Assembly (NCBI GenBank): GCA_005884705.1
Contig: VBAF01000277.1
Span: forward strand, 1 to 6,246
Reading direction: 5' to 3'
DNA: 6,246 nucleotides
Source: Alphaproteobacteria bacterium
GTDB taxonomy: Bacteria; Pseudomonadota; Alphaproteobacteria; Reyranellales; Reyranellaceae
The notes below the pieces were generated by a model. The model was not told where the DNA came from, made no database searches, and saw only the letters and a list, made by a program, of their open reading frames with translations. A program made the position numbers and the translations under genes. This document shows positions 5,644-6,246 of this stretch, in pieces. How positions within the stretch are numbered: the stretch's first letter is position 1; every line of letters starts with the position of its first letter.

Positions 5644-5927
5644 TCTCGTACTCCAATCACGGGCCGCCGGCGTTGAGCAATCACAACGCCGTTGCTTTCG
5701 ACCCTTTCCGCCGAGATGTAGGGGCAACGGACCTTCGATTGATTGTCGGCCGACGACAAATCATTGACCTTGGACGCCAACTCCCAGGCGGCAGGCCATG
5801 ACGCGCCCGCCGCCGGCCAAGGGTGATCGATATCGAACCTTCCGCCGATGTAGTCCCGTGCGGGGGTGTCGGCCGCGGCCTGCGCCCACGCGAGCGCGCC
5901 CGACGGCGCGCCTTCTGCCGCGTCCAC
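5631..5927 (-). CDS. Hypothetical protein, 98 residues, overlapping the next gene
   Basis: The frame opens with a GTG at 5927, just below an in-frame TGA, without a clear Shine-Dalgarno. Its first 35 residues are Ala-rich. The remainder (RFDIDHPWPAAGASWPAAWELASKV, then CPYISAERVESNGVVIAQRRR and VIGVREWLT at the end) reads like protein with ordinary codon choice. The Trp-rich middle and basic C-terminus could suggest a small cytoplasmic or nucleic-acid-linked protein, but I recognise no family. The stop lies 13 bases inside the following gene, typical of a coupled pair. The exact start is uncertain, and the competing frame at 5761-6036 is Arg/Gly-rich and probably not coding. Confidence 0.42.
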   Translation of the reverse strand: MDAAEGAPSGALAWAQAAADTPARDYIGGRFDIDHPWPAAGASWPAAWELASKVNDLSSADNQSKVRCPYISAERVESNGVVIAQRRRPVIGVREWLT

Positions 5928-6003
5928 GGCGAGGACGTCCCGGTGTGCGTCCGACGTCCCGCAGGCTCAATTCGGCGCCACCAAGCGGACGCTCGAGCAG
6001 GCG

Positions 6004-6034
6004 GCGAGACGGTGACCGCTGGTCACCGTCTCGC
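6004..6034. terminator. Perfect 14-bp inverted repeat, terminator-like or operator
   Basis: GCGAGACGGTGACC (6004-6017) and GGTCACCGTCTCGC (6021-6034) are exact inverted copies with a 3-base centre GCT. The structure begins about 50 bases after the stop of the leftward gene at 6086 and lies before the 5631-5927 gene. Its position suits a transcription terminator, but neither strand carries a T-run after it, so a dimeric-regulator operator is an alternative. Confidence 0.5.
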
Positions 6035-6085
6035 ACTTGTCTGCGACGCCACGCTGTGACGGATTGCCCGAGCGCTCGTGCTGCG

Positions 6086-6246
6086 TCAGTAAACTTTCAG
6101 CGTCTTCGGGTCGAAACGCACGGGCTCGTACTGGTTCGGCCCGTTCTGGATGACCACTACGCCGCGCACGAAATCGATGGCGACGACCGTGATCGGCGTT
6201 CCCGCCTTGCTGTGCGTGGCCATCTGGCTGCTGTTGAGCAGCATGG
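6086..6246 (-). CDS. Small hypothetical protein, possibly truncated at the window edge
   Basis: The frame ends at the TGA at 6086-6088 and is open to the right edge. If the ATG at 6244 is the start, the product is 52 residues: MLLNSSQMATHSKAGTPITV, then VVAIDFVRGVVVIQNGPNQYEPVRFDP and a short end TLKVY. The pattern of alternating hydrophobic residues suggests a small beta-rich protein. No family is recognised. The upstream region is outside the window, so the start and ribosome site cannot be judged. It may be longer. A strong hairpin lies downstream at 6004-6034. Confidence 0.5.
   Translation of the reverse strand, partial: MLLNSSQMATHSKAGTPITVVAIDFVRGVVVIQNGPNQYEPVRFDPKTLKVY

Overview
The window is GC-rich DNA that looks alphaproteobacterial. 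The evidence is the adjacent mltB-like and rlpA genes on one strand, the codon use, and the kinds of small hypothetical proteins present. I cannot name a genus from sequence alone. Every protein gene I can support is on the minus strand. The tRNA gene and an integrase remnant are on the plus strand.

Left part (1-1588): two peptidoglycan enzymes transcribed leftward. An MltB-family lytic transglycosylase (716-1588) lies upstream of an RlpA-type septal lytic transglycosylase lipoprotein (1-473), whose C-terminal part runs off the left edge. The 242 bases between them hold a cluster of short CGTCCCA/TGGGACG repeats in both orientations, including a 10-bp perfect inverted repeat and a 7-bp hairpin.

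Small-peptide locus (1764-2257): two tandem tiny genes, neither with a recognisable full-length family, encode acidic N-termini that share the identical motif ELSDEALDR at identical residues (19-27). Their C-termini are short, unrelated and Cys-containing. The layout is that of ribosomally made, post-translationally modified peptide (RiPP) precursors: conserved leader, variable core. The first gene in transcription order (2033-2188) has a plausible -35/-10 promoter and a GC hairpin just upstream. Its -1 reading frame, entered right after LDR, gives a much more Cys-rich tail, which suggests a one-base frame disruption. The second gene (1808-1942) has a near-perfect Shine-Dalgarno and ends in a CARC...C tail. 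No maturase, protease or exporter is visible in the window.

Middle (2659-4218): a multi-pass membrane protein with two tandem DUF3592 domains.

Right part (4264-6246): an old integration site. The C-terminal stub of a tyrosine recombinase (including the LGH motif and nucleophile region LDLYSH) points at an intact tRNA-Ser(UGA) gene. Beyond it lie small genes of unknown function, an overlapping pair at 5242-5927, a perfect 14-bp inverted repeat, and a small protein reaching the right edge. This side looks like accessory or decayed prophage/island DNA.
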